This document shows positions 1-8,214 of a stretch of 58,727 nt of DNA, piece by piece. The notes below the pieces were generated by a model. The model was not told where the DNA came from, did not search any database, and was given only the letters and a program-made list of their open reading frames with translations. The position numbers and the translations under genes are program-made. This DNA is from Bacteroidota bacterium (lineage in GTDB: Bacteria > Bacteroidota > Bacteroidia > Chitinophagales > Saprospiraceae): positions 1 through 58,727 of the forward strand of contig PZPC01000030.1 in the NCBI GenBank assembly GCA_003045895.1, in the 5' to 3' direction. Every line of letters begins with the position of its first letter. Positions within the stretch are counted from its first letter, which is position 1.

Positions 1-109
1 GCCAAGCGTATAGCGGACTTGCACCGCCGAGTCTGCGCCCATGCTGGGCGCACAAACAAGACCAAGCCTGGCGCTGGCCAAGCTTGGCAATTGGTCAAAA
101 CCACATAAA

Positions 110-601
110 ATGAAGCACCGCACAATGGTTCGAATCAGCCTGATAGCGGCCTGGACACTGGTTATTTTTGAAATTTTGACAGACTACTGGTTCGACACCC
201 AACTGCCCGGCTACAACTGGCGGCAGGAGTCACTTTCCTACCTCGGGCAAAGCGGTAGCCCGGCAGAAAAGGGCGTACTCATCTGGGGAGTAATCCTGTT
301 TGTGTTGGTTTCCATTATTGCCCTGGCATTTTACCAGACCTACGCGGCCCGGAAGTGGGTACGGCTGGCGGTGATTTCCCTGTTCGTGTACGGCCTAGGC
401 GAAGGTTTGGGATCCGGACTTCCCCATCAACCCACCCCATACCCCGGTTACGCTCGCCTACAAGCATTAGGACACTATAAAAGCTTACGCAATTTTAAAG
501 AAAAACTCGAACCCCACTGGCAGATGATGTACCTGGTGTACAGCGCACCTTTTGACCTGATCTATTTGCCCTATGCCTTGGAACAGGTCATTCAGCCTTA
601 G
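110..601 (+). CDS. Probable chimeric membrane protein (DUF998-like N-terminus, MprF-like tail)
   Basis: The start is set at ATG 110; the upstream in-frame ATG at 41 would add a low-quality leader. The 163-residue product has a first membrane segment near residues 8-26, the motif QESLSYLGQSGSP and two more hydrophobic stretches, as in DUF998-type membrane proteins. After GLGSGL, where such proteins continue with further helices, the sequence changes character. Its last 45 or so residues (SLRNFKEKLEPHWQ, YLVYSAPFDLIYLPYAL) resemble the C-terminal end of phosphatidylglycerol lysyltransferase (MprF-type) proteins. I infer a deletion that joined two genes in frame. It may be non-functional. No function is claimed, and the family assignments are from memory of motifs. 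Confidence 0.45.
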   Translation: MKHRTMVRISLIAAWTLVIFEILTDYWFDTQLPGYNWRQESLSYLGQSGSPAEKGVLIWGVILFVLVSIIALAFYQTYAARKWVRLAVISLFVYGLGEGLGSGLPHQPTPYPGYARLQALGHYKSLRNFKEKLEPHWQMMYLVYSAPFDLIYLPYALEQVIQP

Positions 602-1001
602 CTCACCACTACCGCCAGCTTCCGTTGCAACCACAAAAAGGGCAGGTAAGATCGCAGCTCGGAGTGGGCCGTAGCCGCATAATCGACCACGTCTTTTTGG
701 AGCACCTCCAAATTGTGTTGCCGCATTTTATCTGGAAAAGGGTGGTGACATAAATGGCAGCAGTTGCCGCGTTTTACTCGTCCCACCCAAGGCCGCTTTT
801 GCCGACTGGAAGCAGCTGGCTTGTACAACCAATTTTGATTTCCAAGACTTGTTCCTGCTCCTTGCCTTACGGGAATGGAGCAAACAATTATCCGCTATTA
901 CCGAAATTTCGTCATCTGCCTGCAAGAGAAGCGTATAACCAAAGGAAACGTGGTTTCGGAAGACCTGGTGCAAGCTCAAAAAGCAAAAATGGAGGCCTTC
1001 C
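602..1001. other. 400-base stretch with no confident gene; possible decayed coding remnants
   Basis: Only short ORFs lie here. Two read like protein fragments. One is on the minus strand, ending at 598 (HHPFPDKMRQHNLEVLQKDV). The other is on the plus strand at about 771-938 (KAAFADWKQLACTTNFDF, LFLLLALREWSKQL) and has no start codon of its own. Neither matches a family I recognise. The stretch lies between a chimeric ORF and an intact peptidase gene, so I read it as degraded sequence. Confidence 0.4.
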
Positions 1002-1796
1002 TCAAGACCTATGCCCCCCAGGATCCTGGTGAAAAATTTTGGTCAGCAAAGCGTACAGCTCTGGGTGTTGGGCCTCGAGCAGGTGGGGTTGGGTGAAAAA
1101 ATATTCACTCATCACGCTTAAAAATTCGGCTTCGTTGGTCGCGCCGTAGGGGTTGATGTCGGAATGATCCTGTTGGATGGCAGCGATCTCGTGGTGCATC
1201 AGCTTTACCCAGGGGATGACAAACTGCTGTTGCAGCAGCATTTCGGGGATGCCATCCGTCTGTCCGTCGCCTTTATCCAGCAGGTGCACAAACTCGTGGA
1301 TACCCACATTGCTCTTGCTGTGTGCCTGGGCAAAACCCTGGCGTAGCGCCGGCTGGGAGAGGATCATCATGCGGTTCATGGCTCCGGAGCCCACCATGCC
1401 GAGAATATGGCGGTCGCCACCGCGGGTGTCGTAGTCTTCGTCGAAGGTGCCGCCGTAGAGCAAGATCTCGTTGAGGTTCACGTAGTGCCAGCCGGGAAAG
1501 CCAAAGAGCGGAATGACGGCGCTGGCAGCCACCAGCACGCGGTCGAGGTCTTCGACGGTGGTTTCCACACCGGTAATCGTGACCCGCCGCCAAAAGTCGG
1601 TAACCGCTTCCTCGAAGCGGATTTTTTCCGGTTCCGGTAATGGCTGATAAAAGCGGACATTTTCGTCCAACAGGAGCCGTAAGGCAGGCGCCAGTCGGGG
1701 CGTTTTTGCAGCCCGGTGCGGAAAAAACCAGTACCAACCTATCCCCACCAGCAAGAGCAGCAGGAGTAAAGAGACGATCAGAGCCGGAGTAGACAA
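1002..1796 (-). CDS. mtfA: Membrane-anchored M90 zinc peptidase, MtfA-like
   Basis: The 264-residue protein carries the gluzincin motif HEFVH at residues 167-171, followed by a GDGQTDGIP segment, and ends in the HPELYALL region typical of MtfA (peptidase family M90). In Escherichia coli MtfA is a cytosolic aminopeptidase-like enzyme linked to the glucose repressor Mlc. Here residues 5-26 form a hydrophobic helix (LIVSLLLLLLLVGIGWYWFF), so this version is probably tethered to the membrane, as is common in Bacteroidota. The start codon appears to be TTG, since no ATG occurs upstream in frame and the first internal ATG lies beyond residue 130. The peptidase assignment is firm; the Mlc link is not transferable without further evidence. 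Confidence 0.85.
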   Translation of the reverse strand: MSTPALIVSLLLLLLLVGIGWYWFFPHRAAKTPRLAPALRLLLDENVRFYQPLPEPEKIRFEEAVTDFWRRVTITGVETTVEDLDRVLVAASAVIPLFGFPGWHYVNLNEILLYGGTFDEDYDTRGGDRHILGMVGSGAMNRMMILSQPALRQGFAQAHSKSNVGIHEFVHLLDKGDGQTDGIPEMLLQQQFVIPWVKLMHHEIAAIQQDHSDINPYGATNEAEFLSVMSEYFFTQPHLLEAQHPELYALLTKIFHQDPGGHRS

Positions 1797-1856
1797 AATA
1801 GTCGGATTAAATGAATCGTTAAAATAATATTATACAACAACACCAACCCTATTACC

Positions 1857-2147
1857 ATGAAAAAGTATTTCACTTCGCTACTCGAAGCCCTCGACTATTT
1901 CGACCAGCAGCCCGCCTACGTAGCTATGATCCTCCGGGAAGATTTTCTGGAACACCCACACAACCACCAACACTATCCCCTGGGCGGGGTTCGGTTTGTC
2001 ACGGCTTACAAATTTGAAGAAGCATCAGACCCCGGTTATGTGACTTACCTCTACGTAGTCGACCTGGGGAACCAGGAACAAGGCTACTTTGTGGACGCCT
2101 CGGGGATGTACGCCAATTTTATTGCACCAGACATCCACGCCAATTAG
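1857..2147 (+). CDS. Small conserved-looking hypothetical protein
   Basis: A 96-residue, probably cytosolic protein rich in aromatic residues (ALDYFDQQPAYVAMIL, VTYLYVVDLG). There is no signal peptide, membrane helix or known motif. It is divergently placed from the M90 peptidase gene, with about 60 bases between the two starts, so they may share a control region. Codon use resembles its neighbours and the ORF fills its interval cleanly, which supports a real gene. Function unknown. Confidence 0.6.
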   Translation: MKKYFTSLLEALDYFDQQPAYVAMILREDFLEHPHNHQHYPLGGVRFVTAYKFEEASDPGYVTYLYVVDLGNQEQGYFVDASGMYANFIAPDIHAN

Positions 2148-2286
2148 TCCAATTTGAACAAACGTTTTACTTGTTTTACTGGTCGGAATCGAATAGCTTT
2201 AATACTTTGTACTACTGGTGCCAGCAACCGCTGGTAGCAGGCAGGAGGGGCAACCATTTTAGTAATTATATTTATCTGTTCAGGCC

Positions 2287-2850
2287 ATGAAAAGAAGAAG
2301 TTTTTTGTTTACCAACCTGGCGCTCGTTCCTGGTGTCGCCCTCGTGAGAGCAGCCCTGTCCGCGCCACTGCGGATGACCACGGGATTCAAAGTCCCTTCT
2401 GGAGAAGCCCGCCTCAATAAGCATTACACCATGAAAGGGGTGACCAAAAATATTTTGGATCTGAAAATTGCCGGAGAAGATACGGATGGCGATCTTGCCG
2501 TCTTTGAGCAAACAGGGCTCACCAAACTCGGTGGACCGCCATTACACATCCACCCCCATCAGGACGAATGGTTTTTTGTGATAAAGGGTCAGTATTTGTT
2601 CCAGGTAGGCGAAGACCAATATTCCTTGTCGGCAGGAGATACAATATTCCTTCCCCGAAACGTAAAACATGCATTCATTCAACTCTCAAGGCGAGGTAAA
2701 ATGATCGTCTCCTACCTACCTGCTGGTAAAATGGAAGACTTTTTTAAAGTAACCGATGCCTGGACGCAACCACCAACGAAAGCAGAAATGGCCAAAGCCT
2801 TTTCTGATCACGACATGGAGATCGTTGGCCCTCCATTAAACAAACCCTGA
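2287..2850 (+). CDS. Secreted or exported cupin-domain protein
   Basis: 187 residues. The N-terminus (KRRSFLFTNLALVPGVALV) looks like a Tat-type or Sec signal with an RR pair. The cupin core follows: motif 1 spans residues 82-101 with metal ligands H87, H89 and E94, and motif 2 contains the GDTIFLPRNVKHAF stretch with H128. It is therefore a single-domain cupin_2 protein able to bind a metal. The substrate cannot be told from sequence; related proteins include dioxygenase-like and sugar- or quercetin-binding cupins. It stands alone, between a small unknown gene and the convergent histidine kinase. Confidence 0.8.
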   Translation: MKRRSFLFTNLALVPGVALVRAALSAPLRMTTGFKVPSGEARLNKHYTMKGVTKNILDLKIAGEDTDGDLAVFEQTGLTKLGGPPLHIHPHQDEWFFVIKGQYLFQVGEDQYSLSAGDTIFLPRNVKHAFIQLSRRGKMIVSYLPAGKMEDFFKVTDAWTQPPTKAEMAKAFSDHDMEIVGPPLNKP

Positions 2851-2906
2851 AAAATATATTCCTTTCTGAACGCCTCCATGATCCTCACCGGTAGGGGGCC
2901 AACTAT

Positions 2907-4196
2907 CTACCACCCCACCACAAACCGCGTCCACCCATCGGCCCCGGTAGCCAAAGAAAACCGCCAGCCGTGGTTGTTCAGGATTTCGCGCACCAGGGTC
3001 AGCCCGATGCCTTGCCCGTTGGGTTTGCTGGTGAAGAAGGGGGTAAAAATGGCTGCTGCCGTGGCTTCAGTCAGGCCGGGGCCATTGTCGGCAATGGTCA
3101 GTAAAAAGGGCTTTTGTTGCAGGGTGATTTGAATTTCACCGCCCTGTGCCAGGCTTTCCAGGGCGTTCCTGATCACGTTCACCAGCACTTGTTCCATTTG
3201 GTTGGGGTCGATCCGCACCCGCACGGGCTCCCCTGGCAGGTGCAACACCACCGTCGTCCCCTGCTGGGTGGCCTGGGCCTGAAACAGCTGGCTCATACGC
3301 GTGAGCAAGGGGCCCAATTCAACCTGTTCCAGGTGCGGCGACGGCAGGCGCACCACCTGAGCGAAATTGCGCATAAACACATTGAGTCGGTGGTTGCGCT
3401 CCAGCGCAACGGGCAAATTTTCGCGCACGTCGGCTATCCACCCGGCGTCGGTGGGGGCGTCGGGGTCGCTGAAGGTTTGCAACAGCGCGTTGACCGCGCC
3501 AATGCTGTTGTTCACCTCGTGGGCCATCATCCGGATTACCTGCCCGTAGGCACGCTTCTCGGCGGCCAGGATTTCCTGGGTGAGGGCCTGGATCTGGACG
3601 AACTTCCGACTGAATCCCCGGTCAATAAAAGCCCCTACTTCAATGCGGTAATGATCGGTGCTGTTCAGCGTCAGCTGTTGGCTACTGCCCGCTGGCGTGG
3701 TGCGGGCAGCCGCCAGGACGGGATGCACTTCCTGGGCGGTCGCAAGCTGGCGGGGGTCAAAACCCAGCAAGTCGCAGGCGGCCGGGTTGGCCTCGGTGAT
3801 CTCGCCATCATAACCCAGGATGAGGATGCCACTGGGCGAGGCTTCGATGAGCTTGCGCAAAAAATATTGCTGTTCCTGCAACACGGTGCGCTCCTGGCGC
3901 AGGGTATCGATCATGTCGTTGTACACCGCCACCAGGCTATCCGTTTCGGCCATGCCCGTGAGGCGGTATTTGACACTAAAGTCGCGGTCTTCCAGGGCAC
4001 TTTTTCCGCCGGCCGCCAATTCCTGTGGCAGCCGCCAGTGGCGGTACACGCGGTAGGCGAGGTACAGCGAAAACGCCACCCCAAACTGGCACAGCAAGAA
4101 CCAGCGGTAGTGGTCGTGCAGCAGCAGGTAAGCCAGCACCAAAATGAGTACGTGCCAGGCGATCACCAACAACCAGTAGAAGAAGCTAAGACGCAT
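2907..4196 (-). CDS. Membrane sensor histidine kinase (HAMP-like, PAS, HisKA, HATPase)
   Basis: I place the start at ATG 4196, where two membrane helices begin at once (MRLSFFYWLLVIAWHVLIL); the longer frame to 4280 only runs through the preceding gene. The 429-residue protein has two helices (about 5-26 and 31-49) with almost no periplasmic loop, a HAMP-like linker (50-105) and a PAS domain (about 112-200). The histidine box MMAHEVNNS has H226, followed by N, G1 (ADNGPGL), F and G2 (GQGIGLTL) boxes. Its start overlaps the end of the sigma-54 activator gene by 11 bases, so the two are a coupled pair. The HEVNNS form is typical of NtrY/AtoS-like kinases that drive NtrC-family regulators. A short loop suggests it senses a membrane or internal signal. 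Confidence 0.9.
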   Translation of the reverse strand: MRLSFFYWLLVIAWHVLILVLAYLLLHDHYRWFLLCQFGVAFSLYLAYRVYRHWRLPQELAAGGKSALEDRDFSVKYRLTGMAETDSLVAVYNDMIDTLRQERTVLQEQQYFLRKLIEASPSGILILGYDGEITEANPAACDLLGFDPRQLATAQEVHPVLAAARTTPAGSSQQLTLNSTDHYRIEVGAFIDRGFSRKFVQIQALTQEILAAEKRAYGQVIRMMAHEVNNSIGAVNALLQTFSDPDAPTDAGWIADVRENLPVALERNHRLNVFMRNFAQVVRLPSPHLEQVELGPLLTRMSQLFQAQATQQGTTVVLHLPGEPVRVRIDPNQMEQVLVNVIRNALESLAQGGEIQITLQQKPFLLTIADNGPGLTEATAAAIFTPFFTSKPNGQGIGLTLVREILNNHGWRFSLATGADGWTRFVVGW

Positions 4197-5532
4197 AGTC
4201 GATCCCAAATTTTTGCAAGCGCCGATACAGCGCACTGCGCGTGATCCCCAACTGCTGAGCCGCCGCCGTAATGTTGCCATTGTGCAACGACAGGGCCCGC
4301 TTCACGGCCCGCACCTCCATTTCTTCCAGCGGCAGGTTGCCGGAAAAATCTTCGTCCCCGGCGGAAATGCTGGTGGGCAGGTGGCGGGTAAAATCTGCGG
4401 CATCCAGCAGCGGTGTTTTAGCCAGCAGGACGGTACGCTCCACCAGGTTTTTCAGCTGCCGGATGTTGCCGGGAAACGGCTGTCGTTTCAGCCATTCGCG
4501 GGCCGCTGCCGTCAGTTCCAGTTGGGGCCGTTCGTAGGTCTGCGCCAGCCGTTGCAGAAACTGATCCACCAACAGGGGAATATCGCCGGGCCGCTCGCGA
4601 AGGGGTGGCAGATGGAGGGTGATGAGGTTGATGCGGTACAGGAGATCTTCGCGAAAAGCTCCCTGGCGCACCAGGGTGTCCAGCTGCTTGTTCGTAGCGG
4701 AAATAACCCGCACATCGATCCGCTGCTGGCGACTGCTACCCAGCACTTCAAAGGTCTGCTCCTGCAACACCCGCAGGAGTTTCACCTGGTTGGACAGCGG
4801 TAAATCCCCGATCTCATCCAGGAAGATGGTGCCGCCGTCGGCCAGGACAAACCGCCCCTGGCGGTCGCTGTGGGCATCGGTGAAAGCGCCTTTGACGTGG
4901 CCAAACATCTCACTTTCGAACAGGGAGGCCGGGATACCGCCCAGGTTGACTTTCACAAAAGCTTGCCCGGCGCGCTGGCTCTCGGCGTGGATGGCTTCGG
5001 CCACCAGCTCCTTGCCGGTGCCACTCTCACCGGTTATGAGCACGCTGGCATTGGTGGCGGCTACCTGGCGTGCCATGTCCAGTACCTCCAACAGCGCCGG
5101 ATCTTGCCCTACGATATGGGCAAAACCCCTTTTTTCGGCCGCTAAGTTAGCTGGCTCACTCAAGGTGAGAATGGTACGGATAGCCTGCAACAATTGCTTA
5201 TTGTCCCAGGGCTTGGCCACAAAGTCGCGGGCGCCCAGTTTCATGCCTTCCACGGCCAGTTGCACCGTGGCCCAGCCCGTCATGAGAATTACCGGCAGGC
5301 GCGGCGCGGTGGCCTGCATTTCTTTCAGCAACCGTATCCCCTGGCGGCCGGAGGTGTCTACCGTAAAATTCATATCCAACAGGACCAATGCCGGCTCCCA
5401 CCGGCCGATCGCCGCCAGCGCTTCTCCCGGCAGCGGTACGCTTTCTGCCCGGTACCCCGCCCGCCGCAGCACCACCCGCAGGGCCGTGCACACGGCTACA
5501 TCGTCGTCAACAATTAAGATCAGTGGTTCCAT
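4186..5532 (-). CDS. Sigma-54-dependent response regulator, NtrC/ZraR type
   Basis: 448 residues in the order receiver, AAA+ and Fis-type helix-turn-helix. The receiver has the acidic pair DDD at 9-11, phospho-acceptor D53, T85 and K107. The AAA+ domain has Walker A GESGTGKE at 168-175 and the sigma-54 contact loop at 215-220, which reads GAFTDA instead of GAFTGA. The C-terminal helix-turn-helix (ITAAAQQLGITRSALYRRLQ) binds DNA. Such proteins hydrolyse ATP to open promoters held by sigma-54 polymerase. It lies directly downstream of the efflux genes and is translationally coupled to the histidine kinase, so the efflux operon is the likely target; a candidate sigma-54 promoter exists at 12260-12275. 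Confidence 0.93.
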   Translation of the reverse strand: MEPLILIVDDDVAVCTALRVVLRRAGYRAESVPLPGEALAAIGRWEPALVLLDMNFTVDTSGRQGIRLLKEMQATAPRLPVILMTGWATVQLAVEGMKLGARDFVAKPWDNKQLLQAIRTILTLSEPANLAAEKRGFAHIVGQDPALLEVLDMARQVAATNASVLITGESGTGKELVAEAIHAESQRAGQAFVKVNLGGIPASLFESEMFGHVKGAFTDAHSDRQGRFVLADGGTIFLDEIGDLPLSNQVKLLRVLQEQTFEVLGSSRQQRIDVRVISATNKQLDTLVRQGAFREDLLYRINLITLHLPPLRERPGDIPLLVDQFLQRLAQTYERPQLELTAAAREWLKRQPFPGNIRQLKNLVERTVLLAKTPLLDAADFTRHLPTSISAGDEDFSGNLPLEEMEVRAVKRALSLHNGNITAAAQQLGITRSALYRRLQKFGIDYAS

Positions 5533-5552
5533 TGGGGAAAGATAAGAGAAAA

Positions 5553-5672
5553 GGTGTAAAAGGGTGAGGGGGTAAAGGTGTAAGAGTGGTAAAGGTGTAA
5601 AAGGGTGAGGGTGCGTTTACACTTTTACACTTCGCGTTTACACTTTTACCCCCTTTACACTTTTACACTTCT
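5553..5672. repeat. Short repeats built on GTGTAAAA, direct and inverted
   Basis: Between the last permease gene and the regulator gene lie several copies of GTGTAAAA/GGTGTAAAAGGGTGAGG-like words in one orientation, followed by reverse-complement copies (TTTACACTTTTACAC). The two halves can pair into a long imperfect hairpin. The same octamer recurs in the spacer before the RND adaptor gene (54057-54236) and once at 52515-52524. Its function is unknown. Confidence 0.7.
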
Positions 5673-5677
5673 ATATA

Positions 5678-6844
5678 TCATTCTTCGTGCAACGCCACCG
5701 CTGGCTGCACCGCCGCAGCCTGTCGGCTCGGACTGAACGCGCAGATGAGCACCACCAGCAGGATCAGGATGGTCGTTGCCAAAATCGACCAATAGAAATT
5801 TTCGGCGGGCACGTCGAACACCGCCAGCAGCGGAAATTGTACGGCAATGAGGATCGCCAGCAGCATACCGGCAGCCGCCACCACCATTACCTCGGCGGTA
5901 AACTGACGGGTGATCGCCCCCTGGGTGGCGCCCAGCGCCCGGCGCAGCCCTATTTCAGCCCGCCGCTTGCTGATGTTGTAGTACAATACCCCAAATAAGC
6001 CCAGGGCCACGTTGAGGATCAGAAAGCCACAGATCAGTAAGGCCGTGATCATCGGTACCCACACCTGGCGGCTCTGCCGGACACGGTCGGCATCGACCGA
6101 ACTGATGACGAAATCGCGACGCCTGGTCACACGGGCGATGGTCTTGTTCAGTTCTTCTTCAAACTCTGGCGGCGTATTGGGTTTTAAGCGGACGTAGAGC
6201 GTCCGCAAATTTTCGTCGTGGAGGGGTAAAAAGAAAAACGTCAGGGGCCGCTCCGTCTCAAATTCACCCTGGTATTTGAAATGATCGACCACCCCCATGA
6301 TCTTCTTTTCGCCGTCCAGCATAATGATGGAATCAATGACCGGCTTATCGCCAAAATAGGCCTCCCGCAGCCGGCGGTTGATCACCACCGGGGCGTATTT
6401 GTTATTCTGGTCACTGACTTCCGGCCAACGGCCCTCCACCAGGTTCAGGCTGGCGGCTGCGGCAAACTGTTCATCCGCATGGTAGATGCAGGTTTCCAGC
6501 AAAAAGCCGTTGTCGTTGTTGGAGGTCGTCCACATGGAACCCGAGAACATGGTAACGCCCGAATTGAAGGACGTGGTCTGCACCGCCGGCAGCAATTCGA
6601 CCTCGCGGCGCAACTGCTGCCGCATCTCCAGATGGGCTACCGAGTCCATCCCGTCGTCCAGCATCAGTTGCACGAGCAAGGCATCCCGGGTGGCAAAACC
6701 CAGCGGCGACTGGTACATCCGCAGGAAGTTGATGGCAAAGGTGAATACGGAGAACAGGATCAGGAATGCCAAAAAAATCTCCAGCATCATGAGCATGTTC
6801 GTGCGCTTCTTGTTCCAAACGAGGGTGAGGATATGCTTGATCAT
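5678..6844 (-). CDS. ABC transporter permease, MacB/FtsX type (second subunit)
   Basis: 388 residues: an N-terminal helix (about 18-42), a large periplasmic MacB-type domain (about 45-255) and three C-terminal helices belonging to an FtsX domain. The conserved RRAEIGLRRALGATQGAI stretch links the periplasmic part to the last helices. Its start overlaps the stop of the preceding permease by four bases (ATGA), so translation is coupled. Such permeases do not import; they pass energy from ATP to the periplasm for efflux or lipoprotein release. The adaptor and TolC in the same cluster favour efflux. The export substrate is unknown. Confidence 0.9.
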   Translation of the reverse strand: MIKHILTLVWNKKRTNMLMMLEIFLAFLILFSVFTFAINFLRMYQSPLGFATRDALLVQLMLDDGMDSVAHLEMRQQLRREVELLPAVQTTSFNSGVTMFSGSMWTTSNNDNGFLLETCIYHADEQFAAAASLNLVEGRWPEVSDQNNKYAPVVINRRLREAYFGDKPVIDSIIMLDGEKKIMGVVDHFKYQGEFETERPLTFFFLPLHDENLRTLYVRLKPNTPPEFEEELNKTIARVTRRRDFVISSVDADRVRQSRQVWVPMITALLICGFLILNVALGLFGVLYYNISKRRAEIGLRRALGATQGAITRQFTAEVMVVAAAGMLLAILIAVQFPLLAVFDVPAENFYWSILATTILILLVVLICAFSPSRQAAAVQPAVALHEE

Positions 6845-8178
6845 AGTTGGTTACTTTTTAGTGCATCCGCAATTTGTAAACGCGATACCCGCCAGGCCGG
6901 CACCCAACCCGACACGATGCCGAAGAGCAGGCAGATACCCAGGCTGTAGGCAAAAACCCGCAGGTTGAAACGGAGGATCATATGGGGAAGCACCTGGCTG
7001 TCGTTGATCAGGTGGAGCAAGCCCAGGGCCAGAACCATGCCGATCATGCCACCCAAAAAGGTGATGATCACGTTTTCAAAAACAAACTGGTAGAGGATGG
7101 TCCCCGCGTGGGCCCCGAAGGCCTTGCGCACCCCGATCTCGGATTCCCGCTCCATAATGCGGCTGATGTTGATATTGATGAGGTTGAGGGTAGGGAGCAA
7201 CACAAAAAACAAGAGCAACAAGCCAAACACCAACCGCATGCGGAAGAGGCTTTTTTGGGGTTCGTTGTTGTCGATGAGCCGGCTGGCGTAGAGCTCGCCA
7301 AAGCTCATCGGCAGCGTGGATATCCGGTTGTATTCCTCCGGGTTGCGGAGCGGGATCCGGGCGGTTCGTTCGGCCAGCTCCGCCTGCACCGGGCCGATGG
7401 CCGCCGACCGGTCCAACAGGTAGGCCGCCTGGAAACTGCCCTGATAGGCGTTGTCATCGAGGGCCCGCCCCTCCATAGTCGTGAGCGGTAAAAAGATATC
7501 CCCGGCGACCATGCTATTCATCGACCGGCTGCGCCGGACCACCCCAATCACTTTGAAGCGGCTGTTGCCCAATTCAACTTCCTGACCCAGTACGCCGCTG
7601 TCCCGACCGAAATACTGGCGGGCCAGCTCGTCCGTAATCACCGCCACCGGCGTCGCATGCTGCACCTGGTCAGCGCTAAAGCATTCCCCTTCCCGTAAGT
7701 TGAAATCAAAGACGCGCCAGTAGGCCGCATCGGCGTAGATGGCGCCTACCTCCAGCTTCCGGTTGTCGAGGAAAACGTTGAAGCTGTGCTGCCCACTACT
7801 GTAAAAACTGTAGTCCGTCACCCCGGCAGGTTCCCGCAGGTAGTCGTCCAGCACGTAATAGCTGAAGGAAGAAATACTGACACTATTGGTACCCTCCCCG
7901 TAGGTAAACGTGGTGTCGTAGGCCATCAGCCCACCCTGGGCCACGGAGTCGATTACCAGCGTCGTGTCTGGAACTACCAGCTCCATCTTCAGGACGGAGA
8001 GGAAGACCAGTCGATCCTTGTTCGAAAGGGGCGGATTTTCACCAAATTCCGTATCGTAGAAGGCGGTGATGAGCATCAGGATCATCAGGGTAAAACTGAT
8101 CCCGAAGAGGCTGATCCCGGTGAAGAACTTGTTGCGCCCCAGCACTTTCAGCGCCAGCTTAAAATAGTTACTGAACAT
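6841..8178 (-). CDS. ABC transporter permease, MacB/FtsX type (first subunit)
   Basis: 445 residues with the same plan as its neighbour: a first helix near 20-42, a periplasmic MacB core domain of about 250 residues, and FtsX-type helices after the stretch MERESEIGVRKAFGAHAGTI. The two permeases are similar in layout but clearly diverged, so a heterodimer is likely, unlike the homodimer of classical MacB. It follows the ATPase gene by 36 bases and overlaps the next permease by four bases. Role: mechanotransmission-type export together with the adaptor and TolC encoded upstream. Confidence 0.9.
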   Translation of the reverse strand: MFSNYFKLALKVLGRNKFFTGISLFGISFTLMILMLITAFYDTEFGENPPLSNKDRLVFLSVLKMELVVPDTTLVIDSVAQGGLMAYDTTFTYGEGTNSVSISSFSYYVLDDYLREPAGVTDYSFYSSGQHSFNVFLDNRKLEVGAIYADAAYWRVFDFNLREGECFSADQVQHATPVAVITDELARQYFGRDSGVLGQEVELGNSRFKVIGVVRRSRSMNSMVAGDIFLPLTTMEGRALDDNAYQGSFQAAYLLDRSAAIGPVQAELAERTARIPLRNPEEYNRISTLPMSFGELYASRLIDNNEPQKSLFRMRLVFGLLLLFFVLLPTLNLININISRIMERESEIGVRKAFGAHAGTILYQFVFENVIITFLGGMIGMVLALGLLHLINDSQVLPHMILRFNLRVFAYSLGICLLFGIVSGWVPAWRVSRLQIADALKSNQL

Positions 8179-8214
8179 GTGTGTTTCTTTTTTGGTGAAC
8201 TTAGAGCTTGCGAG

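Noticed and set aside
1-109. Integron attC-like or other attachment site at the window edge
   Set aside because: There are short palindromes (CGCCCA-TGGGCG, GCCAAGCTTGGC), but no integrase, no core sites and too little sequence to judge.
3114-4244. Plus-strand ORF of 376 residues opposite the histidine kinase
   Set aside because: Overlaps a kinase with all catalytic boxes; composition (many H, Q, R) is typical of antisense frames.
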